Assembly: GCF_003171515.1 (NCBI RefSeq)
Contig: NC_089393.1
Coordinates: forward strand, 2,542,001-2,606,000
Direction of reading: 5' to 3'
Length of the DNA stretch: 64,000 nucleotides
Origin: Pyrenophora tritici-repentis
Lineage: Eukaryota > Ascomycota > Dothideomycetes > Pleosporales > Pleosporaceae
Every line of letters begins with the position of its first letter. Positions within the stretch are counted from its first letter, which is position 1. Positions 19,390 to 31,000 of the stretch are shown here, piece after piece. Made by a program: the position numbers and the translations under genes. The notes under the pieces were generated by a model, which saw only the letters and a list, made by a program, of their open reading frames with translations, did not search any database and was not told the origin of the DNA.

Positions 19390-20035
19390 ATGCTCGCATC
19401 ACTCTCCATCTCCACACTGCTGCTTTTGGCTAGCGCTGCCGCCGCCCAGGACATCGTCGCGACCTCGCCTTTCGTCAGTCCCACGCCTACGGGCGAGGAA
19501 GCCTTCACTATCCAGACGTCAACACCCGCAGCGACGCCGGTGGATCCTTGGCTGTGCTATCAAGCATGCTTGCAGGAACCGTGCCCGTCATGTACGATCT
19601 TCATCAAACTCTCTTCTCGCATTGAGACTAACCTGACTAGGTCCGTCTGGTAGCATGATGAGCATCCTGCCAGTCTCGTCAGAGTCTGTCGTCACTGCCA
19701 TCGACCCCTCTCTCTCTACCGTGACGGGTATCATGTCAATTCCACCTCTCAAGACAGGAACTGTTGTCGTCTCCATCATCACCGACCCATCTCTTTCAAC
19801 CGTGACGGGCAACATGACGATTCCTCCTCTAGAGACGCCCGAGTCTTCTGATGGTCTCATGTCGATTCCCGCCGGCGAGACGCCAATTTCGACAGATTCG
19901 CCCACGACTGCGAGCAGTGTCTCGGCAACAAGGTCTGCACCGGCTCAGGTGACGACGAATGCCGCTGTGTTCATGACAAAGGACCTTGGTATTCCGTGCA
20001 TGGTTGCAGTTGCAGGTGCTCTCGCGCTTCTGTAG
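19390..20035 (+). CDS. Secreted, probably GPI-anchored Ser/Thr-rich protein
   Basis: Two exons, 19390..19591 and 19641..20035 (49-nt intron, GTACGA...CTAG), give 198 aa. The first in-frame ATG upstream (19354) would add 12 polar residues ahead of the signal peptide, so the ATG at 19390 is preferred (MLASLSISTLLLLASAAAA). A small Cys cluster follows (WLCYQACLQEPCPSC). Next come two copies of a DPSLSTVTG-x-M-[ST]-I-PPL repeat and a third partial copy, MSIPAGETP. The C-terminus ends in a small-residue site and hydrophobic tail (CMVAVAGALALL), as in GPI anchor signals. It is probably a cell-wall or surface mannoprotein. No known enzyme domain is seen. Confidence 0.75.
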
Positions 20036-20692
20036 ATGGAGCTTGTCTGTGTAGCATGTGTGTGTATGGCAGGTTCACATGCTTCCTCCATGATGAGGTT
20101 CGGCCAAGTCGGGACTACTCCGGTGGCCAACTCTATTCCGCCACACCACACTCACTGAAAGCGATATGTCATAAGTTCAACAGATAGTTAGAGTAAAATC
20201 AAACAATATTCATCAACTCATCATCTCCCAAGTCTTACCAAGGCAAATGCTGCAGCGTAATGTATTGTGGCGGAGCCGTCATACGCGTATTTGTATCGAG
20301 CAAGCGGGTTTTTAGATGCGCGTTGTGGCTGGCGGCTGCACATGTGTGGCTCGACAACTGCGGCTTGTGGGTCTGGTCGGGCCTGCCTGGGGTTCCTGGG
20401 AGCCGCCACCCCTTCACCAGTCTAGGCCGTCGCGTCCTATGCCAACAAATAGTGGTAGCTCCTTGTAAACATGTCGCTCCTCATACAGCTGCTGCTTTTA
20501 TTCAAAGCAGATTACTCTTCACTCCCGATTTACCCGCCCAAGTGACGCTTTGCGAAAAGCAACGGGATCGTCCAGTGATATTATTGAACAAGCTATTAAC
20601 CGATTAAGCTGGGGCATTGTGCTGCGGGCGCTGCGGACCGGACTACTTACTCTACAAAAGAAGGCACCTCCAGGTAGCTGTCTTCAACAAAC
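20036..20692. other. Intergenic, promoter of the membrane-protein gene
   Basis: 657 bp; no gene, RNA or repeat was recognised. Short ORFs on both strands lack support. Confidence 0.5.
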
Positions 20693-22129
20693 ATGGCTTC
20701 CAATAGCAGCATACCAACGCCAGTGCCGTTCCCACAACCTGAAGGCATTCGCAACCCAAACCCATCGAGCCCTGTAGCAGAGTCGCCTTCGACAAACCCA
20801 CGCGCACGAACCTCCACCGGTGCGTCATCGATTTCGAGTAAAATACGTACCGCGACGGGAAAGTTGATCGAGGCAAACCCTCCACCTGGCATGTGGGCAG
20901 CCACTGGCACGACCGCAGCCAGAGCACCCTCAATATCGGACATACGGAGAGGTTCTTTTGGATCCACAGGATGGTGTGAAGAGACACAACGGAGGAGAGC
21001 AGGATCAAGAACAAGTCAGGGGGAGGACTCTACAAACGTGGAGCTGGCAGAGCGATCTAGTGCTCAACGGAGAACGTCGTCAGGCAACGTGCTAGACGGC
21101 GAGCCTTTCCCTGCCTTGGCCGAGGAGGATACACGAGAAGCAGCTGGATATGATGGACAGAAGGACAGCTTAACCTCTGGCATGCGGTCAAACCACAGCT
21201 CTGAGACAGTAGGAGAGCACCTCGATAACGCGCAGCAACCAAAGAGGACAGCTTCAGGACATGTTTGTCTACCCATGTTCCCCTGCGTCAACATACTAAT
21301 GCTGCGATAGTACGCCAACGGCTATATACCACCACCCAAGCTGCCATGGAAACAGTCATTCGCCATCGGTTTCCAGGGCTTCTTCAAGTGGTTCTTGACC
21401 CCCAGCGGTTTCCTCATTACTCTCTATGGTCTAAACGTTGTTGCTTGGGGTGGCATGCTCTTTCTCCTACTTTGCAACGCTGCGCCAGCCATGTGTACAC
21501 CCACCTGTGATGACATCAACTCCCCACGGCGAAAGTGGATAGAATACGATTCGCAAATTCTCAACGCACTCTTCTGCGTCACAGGTTTTGGTCTGGCACC
21601 ATGGCGCTTCCGCGACCTATACTGGTGGGCATGGTGGAGAATTGGAGGCGCAAAGCGCACAGAAACAGGCATCCGACGACTTGCAGGCATACATCGAGGA
21701 TGGTTCAGACTTCCCGGCTCAGACGAACTACCTGACGAAGCCAATGCAACTGTCGTCGATCCCGAAGACCCCGCTGTACCTATTCCAGTCAAGGCAATTC
21801 CGGACCCACCACCTACTGCAATCCGTGCCCCACCCACAAAGAGCTGGAAGATGGATTTCGTCATCTGGATGAATGTGTGTAATACATTTTGTCAGGTTCT
21901 TCTCTGCTTCTACATGTGGCATTACAATCGCATTGACCGACCGTCATGGGCTACGGGGCTATTTGTCGCAATCGGCTGCATTGTCGCTGCTGCTGCCGGC
22001 ATCCTGATGTGGCACGAAGGCAAGAATGTCAAGAAAGTCGAAGGTGTGCCTGTGCGTAAGGCTTATGGGGACACGGAAGCACAGTCGAGCATGCCCTTGG
22101 TGGCTACAGCTGTGGCGACAAAATCCTGA
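20693..22129 (+). CDS. DUF2985-like integral membrane protein
   Basis: Two exons, 20693..21262 and 21311..22129 (48-nt intron, GTTTGT...ATAG), give 462 aa. Splicing restores the conserved stretch YANGYIPPPKLPWKQS-FAIGFQGFFKWF-LTPSGFLITLYGLNVVAWGG. Residues 1-190 are polar, Ser/Thr/Pro-rich and disordered. Four hydrophobic segments follow, near 225-250, 280-300, 390-415 and 425-445. Between the second and third lies a cytosol-type loop with RRLAGIHRGWFRLPGS. This architecture matches the fungal DUF2985 family, whose function is unknown. The membrane location is inferred. A four-helix transporter-like role is possible, but no transport motif is visible. Confidence 0.78.
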
Positions 22130-22631
22130 TGGCGCCCAGCTCTTGGATTGATGCTCATTGGAGCGGAGTGCCCTATTTGTCTTGGCATACACACCTTGAT
22201 ACGTTTGTACACCTTCAGTCTTGCAAGATACCCAGTTAACATTCTACTATTTCAACCAAAGTTACTTGCATTCACACTATATTTTCTTTTGAGTCAAACT
22301 TTGTTCATCAAGTTTGAACCACGTCAGCAAGACGCTTTTTCAGCGAGAAAGAAGGTTTCGGCTGCCCCCTCGGACTTCACCATGCATCACCGGACCCTGT
22401 CAGCCTTGTGCTGCATGCTTGCCGAGCTCCCCGGACAGGCCGAATGCAAAACCCAGGGGTTGATCTGTTGATCAAAATGACGTAGCATCGTCGCGCAGAT
22501 TATGGCCTGGTGATGGTTGCGCGGAGTCTGTTGGTATATATTTGGCCAAGGCCTTGTATCGCATCTTCACTCTCCTCATGCTGATTACAGAGCACTAATA
22601 CCTTTTGCGACCGAACGATAGATACGAAGAC
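22130..22631. other. Intergenic, promoter region
   Basis: 502 bp between two co-oriented genes, AT-rich in the middle. No feature beyond short ORFs was recognised. Confidence 0.45.
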
Positions 22632-23561
22632 ATGGCAGCACAGGAATACTACCTGGGCACGCAAGGTGCACATGAACTTCCAGGCAACCACTCATACCCA
22701 CCACAACCACCAAAGCCGCCACAGTACCAACAACCACCCCCAAGTCCCTACAGCAATACTTCAGGATACGCAAACACACCACCTCCAAACTACTCTCCAT
22801 ACCCCCATCCACAACACCACCAACCATACCTCGAGAAATCACCACATATCATGCCAGCGCCCTACCCCCAAACACCACCATCCGGCTACCACCCCTCCCA
22901 ACACTACACAATGCCCCAACCCCACCATCAACCTTCGCAAACCAACAATAACAGCAACTACCTCGGCGTCTCCACACAACAACCTATAAGAAGCCACTCC
23001 CAACCCCCCACGCGCGTCCACTTCACAGACCACGACTCAGACACCAGCACGAGTCTCGGCTCCATCTCTTCCAGCGACGAAGGCCCCGCTTCTCCCCCAC
23101 TACCACGCCGCCACCACCGCTATCAAAGCCACTCCCGTCCTGACCGCGCACATACACCAGATCCCTACACCACTACTAGCAATTACAACCACCCCTACGA
23201 CCGTGACCGCTCCGATGACAGACACCGCCGCTACAAGCATAGCAGCGACAGGTACAGCGACAAGGAAAAGGATAAATCACATAGCGGCGCGCATAAAACT
23301 AGGGATACTTTTCTCGGCGCGGGCGCAGGCACGATTATCGGGGATGCGATTTTTCCTGGGCTGGGTACCGCGGCGGGGCTTGTGTTGGGTGGATATGGGG
23401 GGAGGAAGTATGCGAGGGAGAGAAGTCGGAGTGAGGTTGGGGGGAAGGATAGGGATGGTGAGAGGGATGGGGGGAGGAGGGGGAATGGGAGTAGAAGGAT
23501 GGGGGGTGAGGAGTGGGATGATAGGAGTAGGATTTTTAGAAAGGGTGGAGCTGTTCGGTAG
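22632..23561 (+). CDS. Pro/His/Tyr-rich protein with glycine-zipper segment
   Basis: 309 aa from the ATG at 22632; the open frame extends 27 nt upstream but begins with TTG. Residues 1-120 are extremely Pro/His/Tyr/Gln-rich (PPQPPKPPQYQQPPPSPY). Residues 130-240 are Ser/Asp/Arg-rich with many HRR and DRDR runs. A glycine-zipper hairpin, FLGAGAGTIIGDAIFPGLG and TAAGLVLGGYGGRKYARERS, lies at about 232-270. It is followed by a basic Gly/Arg/Asp tail. Proteins of this shape are common in filamentous fungi and are usually annotated only by the zipper. Membrane insertion or self-assembly is plausible. The codon bias changes sharply at the zipper (C-rich before, G-rich after), which is unusual within one gene. 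Confidence 0.7.
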   Translation: MAAQEYYLGTQGAHELPGNHSYPPQPPKPPQYQQPPPSPYSNTSGYANTPPPNYSPYPHPQHHQPYLEKSPHIMPAPYPQTPPSGYHPSQHYTMPQPHHQPSQTNNNSNYLGVSTQQPIRSHSQPPTRVHFTDHDSDTSTSLGSISSSDEGPASPPLPRRHHRYQSHSRPDRAHTPDPYTTTSNYNHPYDRDRSDDRHRRYKHSSDRYSDKEKDKSHSGAHKTRDTFLGAGAGTIIGDAIFPGLGTAAGLVLGGYGGRKYARERSRSEVGGKDRDGERDGGRRGNGSRRMGGEEWDDRSRIFRKGGAVR

Positions 23562-23574
23562 ATGCAGTTGTGAT

Positions 23575-23637
23575 AGATGATAACGTTGATGATGATAACG
23601 TTGATGATGATAACGTTGATGATGATGACGATGATGC
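23575..23637. repeat. 15-bp minisatellite (GATAACGTTGATGAT)
   Basis: Three consecutive near-perfect units and flanking GAT-rich partial units lie directly after the stop codon of the glycine-zipper gene, in its presumed 3' UTR. Confidence 0.85.
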
Positions 23638-23774
23638 TTATGTCTTGGTTGGCTGCTGGACAGTGAACCACTAGGATCCATCTACAATATAACCCTTTTT
23701 CACTCTTCACTAGCACTTGCATCATCGTTGTTAAAGAGCAAAGTAGTTGATCACCTACTAAACATTATATTCGG

Positions 23775-24060
23775 CATGTGCGTCTTCAATCACGTGGGCG
23801 ATAGCGCTACCTAGCCTTATTTCTACCTTCGCCCCATCCATCTAAACCATGCATGTCTTCAACCGCCTCCTGGCGATAGCATAGCACTGGCTGTGTATCC
23901 CTTCCCCCTCACCCCTTCTTTTGAAGATGTATGTCTTTGACCGAACATGCGGTAGCATTCCATCCTCACCCTAACATGACAGTAAAATTCGACAAAAATA
24001 AGAATTATACCGGGTGTACGTCTTCAACTACCGTGATGGCAGTAGCATCACACCCTCATT
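23775..24060. repeat. Four degenerate ~73-87 bp tandem units
   Basis: The motif GTCTTCAA (or GTCTTTGA) followed by a CGNNNTGGCGATAGCAT-like block occurs at about 23782, 23855, 23933 and 24020. Each is followed by CAC/CCTC sequence. Order and spacing indicate a decayed tandem array between the converging glycine-zipper and ERG24 genes. Confidence 0.55.
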
Positions 24061-24106
24061 TGCTATCCAAGCAGATGAGTGAAAAAACATGTTCGAAGAC
24101 AAGCCC

Positions 24107-25692
24107 CTAGTAAATACCAGGGACGATTCTCCAGGGAACAAGCTCAACGTAGCGGTCCCAGTCCTTTCCGTACTTCCTCCTGCACTTCTCCTCGTCGCGC
24201 CTCTCGCGGTGGACGAGAAGAATGGCAAAATAGACCATGAAGAAGTAGGTGAAGATCATGCCCCAGCCCTTGGCCTCGTCAGGTACTACGTATTTGCCGT
24301 AGGCGTCCTTGAAGAAGTAGGCGTCGGTTTGCGTGGCGGTGATAGGGTGTTGCGCAGAGTTCTTGATCAGGTATCCGGACATGGCCGTGGGAAGGACGTA
24401 GGACCAGCTCATGAGCCAGTCACCGAGGTAGTTGATGTGACGTGCAGTTCCCCACCATCCGCTGATGAGAAGCTTGGAGCCAGCCTCGGTCTCAATGTAC
24501 TTGAGGTGCTTGACACGCGGGTCGTCGGGGTTTGTCCTGAAGCGGTTCTTCTCGTTGTTGACAGCGCGGAAGATGTAGTAGCCAATACCCTGGACTGCGA
24601 GCACGCCAGCGACACCGTAGAGACCGAGATCAACGGGGTAGACAGAGAGGTAGCGTGTTTGGATGGTGTAGGTGAATGGGACCCAGACGAGGTCGCCAAA
24701 GGAAAGCATCATACCGAAACCATCGGCGATGATGTCAATGGTGGTGAGAATGGCAGGCTCCATGTACAAGGCGTCGAAAGTGTAGACAGCCTGTGCAACG
24801 GTAATAAGAATAATGGAGTCTGTGACACGGCCAAAGTTGCGGTATTGCTGCACGATGAAGGCGAGATCCAGAATGATCCATCCCAGCATCCCAGGGCGTA
24901 GTTCACACCATGCCTTGATGTCTACCTCGCCGAAGATTGGCAAGTCGACACGTGGGTTCAATTCACGGCCGATGAACCAGTCGTAAAGCATGTTGCCAGT
25001 ACGACCGCCAGCTGCGAGCTCGCGCATGGACGGATCTTTGGGGTGCTTGACACTGAAAGAAGAGACGTAGCAGTAGGTGGCCAGGAAGTAGGAAATGAGA
25101 ATGTTGCTGGTCAGAATGCCGATGTAGTTCTCGTGGATAAAAGTCCAGACAGGGAATTCGGCGCCGTAGACGGCTGTACCAGCTCCAAGCATGGCCATGA
25201 TGAAAAGGGCCGAGTTCCAGGCTGATATGAATTAGCGCAAGTTACTTATTGTATATGATGAAAACATACCGTTGAACCTGTACATGAGCCTTCCACCAGA
25301 CCTGAGCTCAGTGCCTGCAACCTCCTGTCCAGGAAGGAATCGGTACAAGGTCAAGCTCAGCATGTAGTAACCCAGGGTGCCGAGGAAGGCCTGCGTGTTA
25401 AGCAGACCAGAAAAGCCAGTCCATCCCACCTCCTTCTTCAACTGTTCGAGGCTGAAGCTGTAAGGGTGAAGAAGAACAGGTGCCGGGCATCCAGAGATGT
25501 CATTGCACAAAAACGTAAAGACATAGACCAAGACCGGGAGACCAAAGGAGATGATGAAAGCTCCAGGGCTGAGAGGAGATTAGCGCCGTGATCGTCAGGG
25601 TCGCAAAAAAGACATAACACTCACGGTCCTAGAAACTCATAACCATGAGGCTTCTCATCGAGCGACTTCTTCTCGCTCTTGACTTTCGACAT
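24107..25692 (-). CDS. erg24: Delta(14)-sterol reductase (ERG24)
   Basis: Three exons, complement(25625..25692), complement(25270..25568) and complement(24107..25221), with 56- and 48-nt introns, give 493 aa. The N-terminus reads MSKVKSEKKSLDEKPHGYEF and then LGPPGAFIISFGLP. Multiple hydrophobic segments follow throughout. The ERG4/ERG24 signatures are present: LLISGWWGTARHINYLGDW near 385-403 and, at the C-terminus, RRDEEKCRRKYGKDWDRY then VPWRIVPGIY. The enzyme reduces the C14=C15 double bond made by CYP51 in ergosterol synthesis, in the ER membrane with NADPH. It is a target of morpholine-type fungicides. Erg24 rather than Erg4 is chosen from the N-terminal EFLGPPGA and the ELNPR/IGRELNPRVDLPIFGEVDIKAWCELRPG context, but the two are related. 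Confidence 0.92.
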
Positions 25693-26155
25693 GGTTAGAT
25701 ATCGATTTGTCGCGTTCCCTGGCTCTTGCGATGTCGAATATCCAATCCCGTGGATCCGTAAGTAAACAGACTGGTCGAAAAGGGGTTCGTCGCGTCCCTT
25801 TCACAACAACAACAATGCCTCAGCTCCTTTCGATCGATAGTTTACAGCGCGCCTGTTCCGATGAGCACCGCGGATTCCGTCTCTTATAAGTTATTCAGCT
25901 GGGGCTGAGCACATTGGAACGATGGGACGATTCTTCGGAAAGGTGTCAACCGTAATGACGCGCACGATCCAGTCTTGGCCGCGCTAACCGCCTCGGCTCT
26001 ACGGGCTGGGTTCCTGACAAGGGTGCGCGGCCCCGGAAGCCAACGTGTTGCGAAGATTAGCAATCGTACCATAGATGCATGGATCTTCAACCTTCACTGT
26101 CACCATCTGCCCGCCATCCCAAACTGTATAGCGCAGTGCGCTCGCCCCCTCGACC
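25693..26155. other. Divergent promoter between ERG24 and the Mrl1-like gene
   Basis: 463 bp shared by two head-to-head genes. No unambiguous TATA box or sterol-response element was identified by eye. Confidence 0.5.
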
Positions 26156-27488
26156 ATGATAGCCCTACTGTACTCGCTTTTGCTGCTGGTAGCATCATCG
26201 ACCTTTGCGACGGCTGCCTCGGACAAACCGCTCAAGCCATGTACCGTCATCTCGCCCACGTCGGAACGCTTCTTCGACTTGAATCCTATGCGCCGCCTGC
26301 CACCCTCCAAGGAAGACGGCAAAAAAAGCAACAAGAAAGAGGCCGAAGAGGGCAGCTGGCATGCCCGGGGCTATGATTACAATGCAAACTTCACCATCAA
26401 CTTCTGTGGCCCGGTTGTGGAGGAATTGGATGCGGTACAAGATTTGGACAAGGGCATGTGGAAGAATGTTAGCGCATTCTACGAAAAAGGAAACAAGCAG
26501 TGGGCTATTGGGTGAGTCTCTATCCCAAGCAGATCCTGGGTGGCATAAGATACTTGACACGACAGTGTACAAAGACCACTATAGGCGCCACACATACCTA
26601 TGTGCTTGCCCACACTGTCAAGTATTTTATCTCACCCAGGTGCGAGAAAAGAATATGGGGGAGACGAGCAGACGAATAGTGCGGACCAGGCAGGAGGATA
26701 CCTTTGAGGCGCAACACTAACACTTTCTCCCCAGACTCGAGAGCTCTGAACCCATCTTCCGCGGTCGCAAACTTATTCTAAACTACACTGGCGGCTCTCT
26801 ATGCCCTTCGTTGAAATCCAAGCGCTCACTTGAGCCCGCCTCGCTCGACACCCGAGAGATCATCGACGGCGATGACGACGACGACGACAAGAAGAAAAAG
26901 CCCAAAGAAGCCGAGCGCCGCAAGACCACCGTAATCTCCCTCCTCTGCGATAACGACCCGCTGGCCAAGACGTCCGTCTCTTTTGTCGCCGCCGTAGACG
27001 ACTGCGCATACTTCTTCGAAGGCCGCTCGCCCTTTGCATGCGGCGGCGTCCACCAAGAGACACAAGCGCTCGGACCGGGCGGGGTATTCGGCGTAATAGC
27101 CATGATCGCGGTGCTCGTATATTTCGCCGGAGGTTGCGTCTACCAGCGCACAGTCATGCACCAGCGCGGGTGGAGACAGCTGCCCAACTACGCCATGTGG
27201 GCCGGCATATGGCGTTTCTTCTCGGTGAGTCTATTCAGATGCTGTCGCGGGCGAAGCAGGATCGGTGTTTGATGGACGTTTTTCTCGTTTCTCGCCGCAA
27301 ACCACTCTGGAGTGCTGACGTTGTTCAAGGACATGTTCATCATCCTTACGTCTTCTTGCGCACGCTTCATGCCCGCTCGCAGGGGCTATAGCCGCGTTTC
27401 CCTCGGCCAGGATAGCAGTCGTAGGGGGAGGCGGAATGAGGATGAGGACAGGCTGATAGATAACTTGGATGAGGAGTGGGATGATTGA
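26156..27488 (+). CDS. mrl1: Mannose-6-phosphate-receptor-homology sorting receptor (Mrl1-like)
   Basis: Three exons, 26156..26511, 26735..27224 and 27330..27488, give 334 aa. A signal peptide starts the protein (MIALLYSLLLLVASSTFATA). The lumenal domain has the MRH pattern: PCTVISPTSERFFDLNPMRR, NFTINFCGPVVEE, YTGGSLCP, ISLLCDND, then VDDCAYFFEGRSPFAC. One transmembrane helix lies at about 247-270 (VFGVIAMIAVLVYFAGGCVY). The cytosolic tail ends in acidic DEEWDD, after RRGYSRVSLGQ and an acidic EDRLIDN box as in cargo-sorting tails. It probably sorts vacuolar hydrolases between Golgi and endosome. Intron 1 is 223 nt, four times the local norm, because it holds a MITE (26535-26640). Atg27 is a related alternative, but the tail favours Mrl1. 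Confidence 0.8.
26535..26640. mobile_element. MITE inside intron 1 of the Mrl1-like gene
   Basis: Imperfect 25-bp terminal inverted repeats: the left end is CCTGGGTGGCATAAGATACT then TGACA (26535-26559), and the right end (26616-26640) is its reverse complement at 22 of 25 positions. The internal sequence has the family core TATAGGCGCCACACAT. At 106 bp it is shorter than the copies at 36166 and 40217. No coding capacity. Confidence 0.85.
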
Positions 27489-28085
27489 TTATAGCGTGGC
27501 CATTCATCTTGGCTATGCACGTATGATATGGGCATTTGCGGCGTTTGGGTATGGGTGACTGGTCGCTCAGGAGCGTCTTCACCGACAGGCATACCAGTGG
27601 AATGGGTTACCGAAATAGACTTCCACAACATAGTACATGATACATATATTTACAAAGAAACATCAAGGAACTCACTGGCATGATTGTTCTGCACCGAACT
27701 TGTATGTAGTCATTTTGCTGCATGTACTGACTTCCTTTGCGCCTTTCTGTATTCTTCATCCTCGACTAGCATCCCTATCGAAGCGTTATCATAGCGATAC
27801 CACTTATGAAAGAAAAGCGCCTTGTACCGTAGAAAACAGGTGACGCCTAGTTCCGCCAACATGGCATATGCAAAATGACTGAAAGAAACACCAGTACCTC
27901 AGCGTACAGCTAGAAAGCTGCGGGAACATCCCATCAAATTAACCAGTCCGTAGATGGTATCCTTGCCAGTCCCGCTCCACAATATGACAAACACCATAGG
28001 GGCATAGAGCAGTAATAAAGAAAATGAAAGGGGTATCGGGAATTAGGGTATGTGTTGTCCATGTGGAAATACTCGGGCTGGGTTC
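27489..28085. other. Intergenic between converging genes
   Basis: 597 bp; it should hold both 3' UTRs. No gene or repeat was recognised. Confidence 0.45.
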
Positions 28086-31000
28086 TCATGCTTCCATGGC
28101 AGTGCTGTCGTTGCCCATGGGCTTGCCACTGTTGATGGACTCGTTGACGACTGTGTTGGGCTTGAAATTGTTCGTGGCCTCGACGATGATTGAGCTGCCG
28201 TTGTCTGTGGGCTTGACACTGTTGATGGCCTCGTCGGTGATTGAGCTGTCGTGAGCGCCGCGGATAGGTTCTTCAGCAGATTCAGACATATCAACGTCTT
28301 CTACATAAGCATGAAGCGGCTTATGAGCTTTCGAGCCGTCTCCAGTGTCACCGTGGTGTGAACCAACATCTCCATGGGCGATAGGCTCCAACTGAACAAC
28401 GATGCTGCTCAAAGCCTCTCTAACCTCATCCCTCAGCTGGCTCTCTTCTTCCGACAGCAAAGGTACGGGCTGGTCGCTCGCAACACCGCTCATAACACGC
28501 ATGTAGTCAGTGCCCATCCGCGCAGCGAACCACTCGGCCTTTTCCTCCATCGCTTCACGCAATTTTGTGCACATGTCATCCAGATGTTTTTCCACTTTAC
28601 TGGTTGCTTCATCAAACATTCCGGGGCTTTCTTGCTTAACGTGATCCTCCATGTGGTCTTTCATGCGCTTGTACGACCCTTTGCCATGCTCCATAGCGCA
28701 ATACTCGTAGGCATCATGCATAGCCATCGCAACGCACGGTGTAAAGTCACGGTTTGCCTCACGTTGGAGCTCATTCATCTGGTTGATGAGGTCCATTCCG
28801 AAATCCCGGAGGAACTGCTCGTAATGGGTGAGCTGTCCCTTCAAGATGGATATCTTAGCCAAGCTCATGCCACTATCATTGCCGCGTTCTTGGATGGCTT
28901 CGTGAAACTTGTGAAGAAGCTTTGCTGAGTTCTCGATATGCGTCTCGATCTTTCCGGGAAGGTGAGATTGAAAGGTCCGCTCCCAGGGTGTAGCAAGGCG
29001 TTTGAGGATCGGGTCAACACTGTACTTAGTCAGTATCACAGAGCTCGCGTGTTTGCTAGCAAGAAAGACGCACTGCACTAAAAAAAAGCAGAAAGTGATC
29101 TCACAAGCACTTACAGATCAGAGTTGAAATCACGATGACCAGCACTCATAGAGCGGTAGACACCGTCACGTCGGACGACGGCCTTGTATGTTGACCACGG
29201 GAGACCACCTTGATCTTTATAGCCCCAGGCGTACGCTGTCACGGGTGCAGCTTTCACAGCTTCGTTAATGAGTTCCGGGTACTTGTCGTTCACCTGAGTC
29301 TTTACACAATGTCGCATCTCTTTGAAGCAAGCGCGGACTGCTTCGTTCAAGCCCTTTGTTAACTCGCTCAACTTCCGCCTTAGGTAACTGATTCCTTCCC
29401 GCTTACTCTCCTCGGTCACTGGGACGCTAGTGCCATCATTTGACAACCATAGCTCAAACCTAGTCAAGATTTGGGCTAGGTTTGTCAAGAAAGCGCGGCT
29501 AATTCGGAGACGCCCAGCCTCTGTAAGCTTTCGGCAATGAGCCTGAAGTTGGGGAATTTCAGTTTCATCTGGAGAAACGAATCCTGGTACTGGTTCATCC
29601 TTCAGCATGCGTCCGCACATCTTTTGGTATGCGCGGCTGCTGACGCAAAAGACTGGCAAGGAATTGGCGACTTGAGCATAATCTCGAATCTCTATATCGG
29701 GATTGAACTGATCCTCGTCCTCCTCAGCAGCGTTTTCCTGGTCAATTTCTTTGATGCCGTCGGCAAAGTCTTGCTGGATAGCAGTCTTGGAATAGTAGTT
29801 GCGTCCAGCGATACAGATACGACTCGCCTTCGCCTTCACCTCGTCTTGTCTGGCATTCAGCTTACGAATCTCAGCCCTCAGTGCCTCTATCATCTTGTTG
29901 ATTTCGGTACCTTCGCTTCTAGCAGTCTTCTTCGTCTCTCTGAGGTCCTTGAGCTTGGATTTGACGTCCGTCTCAGTGAGTTTCTGTCGTGCCACCAGAA
30001 TCGTGACGTCATTGTCGTCGCCCTCACTAGACTTATCCTCATCAGAGGCGATGAACTCATCATCTGAATTTTCCTCAAAAGTCCTGGGCTTTTTTGATGG
30101 GCGTCGATCCAAGCTCGTATCCTTGCGCTTGCTAGTCTTAGGTAAAGGTGCAAAGACAGGTATGCCGTCCTCGATTTGCTCCTGGAAGTCTTCCCAAATC
30201 TCAATGTCTTTGGCTATTTCTGCTATAGCAAGCTTGTAGACCTGTCGGGTCTCCTTCAGATCCTCAATCTTGGCATGAACTTGGCGAATCTGCTCATCGC
30301 AATGCTCGTATCGCTTGTTCAACTCCGAGACTTCGTCCTCTAACCCAAGACTGTCACTAGCCTCTGTAACGGAAATATCATCTGTCTTTGAGCAGATAAA
30401 TGTCATATTCGAGAACCCGCCGTCGTATTTGAGTTGACGTTTGAACGAGTCACCGAGGAGGGTCTTGGCAGCCTTGTCGTCAACAGCACGGTTGATAGGA
30501 GCAACAATCCAGAGACCAGTACATTGCTTCAGGTAGCCCTGAGCAACAGCAGCTCGTGCAGCATTACTATCGTGGACGCCAGGAAGATCGACAATGACAG
30601 CGCCTGTCGACAGTGCCGGACTCTTTGTATATATCCTCACGACTTTGATCAACGGCCAGTACTCCATCACACGCGCTGCCTTTGGCACCGAGATCTTGGG
30701 CTTTTCTTTGTCTTTTTTGGACACCTTTTCTTTGCTGTCAACATATCGCTGTAGCTCCTGATGGAATCGCTCTGGTTGGGCGGCGCGTATGTATTTCACG
30801 GTCCCAAGAGTGTTGACGACAGACTGTTTGTTCACAAGTTCGGTTATAGTGTGCTTCCACAAAGCGTCCTTGGTGACGCAGGGATAGACCGCATGGAATT
30901 TCGCCCAAGCAACTCCCGCTTCCGAGTTAGGGTTCACTGCTTCGCGAGAAAGCGTACCGTTATCCGTGAATTCCTGCATGAGCACTGTAAGCTCCCGCTC

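Noticed and set aside
24089..24901. 270-codon ORF on the plus strand
   Set aside because: It is fully antisense to the last ERG24 exon and has no domain of its own.
29537..30067. 176-codon plus-strand ORF with hydrophobic runs
   Set aside because: Antisense to the GTPase gene, which has an unbroken domain reading on the other strand.
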